A stretch of 64,000 bases of DNA, from the NCBI GenBank assembly GCA_028583405.1, contig CM053251.1, positions 10,923,495 to 10,987,494 on the forward strand. Direction: 5' to 3'. Of the stretch, positions 63,425 through 64,000 are shown piece after piece. This DNA is from Pogonophryne albipinna. Taxonomy: Eukaryota > Chordata > Actinopteri > Perciformes > Artedidraconidae. The position numbers were made by a program, and so were the translations under genes. Numbering within the stretch: the stretch's first letter is position 1; each line of letters begins with the position of its first letter. The notes under the pieces are model-generated. The model had not been told where the DNA came from. It searched no databases and saw nothing but the letters and a program-made list of their open reading frames with translations.

Positions 63425-64000
63425 CGACAGGAGCGGAAACATTTTTTTGGAAACAAAGTAGGCTACTTTGCAAATATAATTCCTGTTTATTATTATTATC
63501 AACACAGTTACTTTTTTAAGCAGTGAGGTAAATGGTAAATGTGCATGTATGTCGTTCAGTATGCGTTTACAGGTGAATACGTCTGCATTTCCTGTCAAAT
63601 ACTAGCCTCAAAAAGATTAAATTATAATTAATGCAAATAAACTACTTCTACTAATAATAATAATCATAATCATAATCAATTCAATAATATAAATACTATA
63701 TTATTTTATTATAATATAGTTGTAATCAAGACAAAACATGCTTATGACATGCTCAAAAACTGATATTTCTTAAATCTGTATTCAAATGTAGTTCCCTCTG
63801 TCAGAAATGTATCAACAACTACATACACATTTCTATCAGTATTTCTCTGTGTTGTGGTTGACATAATGATGACTGTTAGGAGTTAAGGGGAGAGGCTGAG
63901 CATCACCATGAAATGTGCAAATTGACATAAAAATGAATAAAAGGGGAAAAAATGCTCCATGTTTTTTAGGCTGTAAACTTTAACTGTTATGTAAGCCAAC
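63425..64000. other. Window end, nothing recognised
   Basis: AT-rich DNA with short AAT-type repeats around 63640-63720. No gene or clear repeat boundary. Confidence 0.5.

Overview
The window looks like genomic DNA of a teleost fish, probably a percomorph. It has spliced vertebrate genes with GT-AG introns, long CA/GT microsatellites, and fish-type repeats: L2-like LINEs, a Ty3/Gypsy element, a full-length Tc1-like transposon, tRNA-derived SINEs, and TTAA-target and hAT-like elements. An assembly gap of exactly 1,000 N lies at 1573-2572. All exon models below were built by hand from reading frame, splice dinucleotides and comparison between copies inside the window.

Left third (1-23.7 kb): an inverted repeat beside the gap, then two copies (+ strand) of a six-cysteine astacin metalloprotease of the hatching-enzyme/nephrosin group. 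The first copy (2573-7400) is cut by the gap, carries a 2.1-kb TTAA-flanked insertion in an intron and has a frameshifted last coding exon. The second copy (20.1-23.2 kb) is complete: 265 aa, a TATA box, a 5' non-coding exon and, by inference, a 4-nt micro-exon. Between them lie L2-like LINE remains, a broken minus-strand member (copy A) of a small secreted-protein family, and a 4.3-kb Gypsy element.

Middle (23.7-43.5 kb): repeat-rich DNA (DIRS-like gag fragment, L2-like LINE, a telomere-like palindrome, Tc1 elements, a foldback MITE), then a cluster of the same secreted-protein family, which I do not recognise. Members share five coding exons with splice phases 2-0-0-1. Copies B and E (+) are 3' fragments, copy C (-) has lost the exon-4 splice donor, and copy D (-) has a nonsense codon in exon 4. 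A diverged plus-strand relative (copy F, 40.1-43.5 kb) can be assembled with the same phases and no stop, with an LTR element sitting in its fourth intron. Repeated flanks show that parts of this region arose by local duplication followed by decay.

Right third (44.4-61.9 kb): one intact minus-strand gene for a membrane-type matrix metalloproteinase, best matched to MMP16 (MT3-MMP), in ten coding exons encoding 616 aa. Its introns carry a TTAA element holding a solo LTR, a 1.1-kb terminal-inverted-repeat element, a SINE and a degenerate ACATAA-rich tract. The last 2 kb shows only a possible transposon end. The functional content is therefore two metalloprotease loci (one astacin, one MMP) plus a rapidly decaying secreted-protein family; nothing in the sequence shows that they work together.
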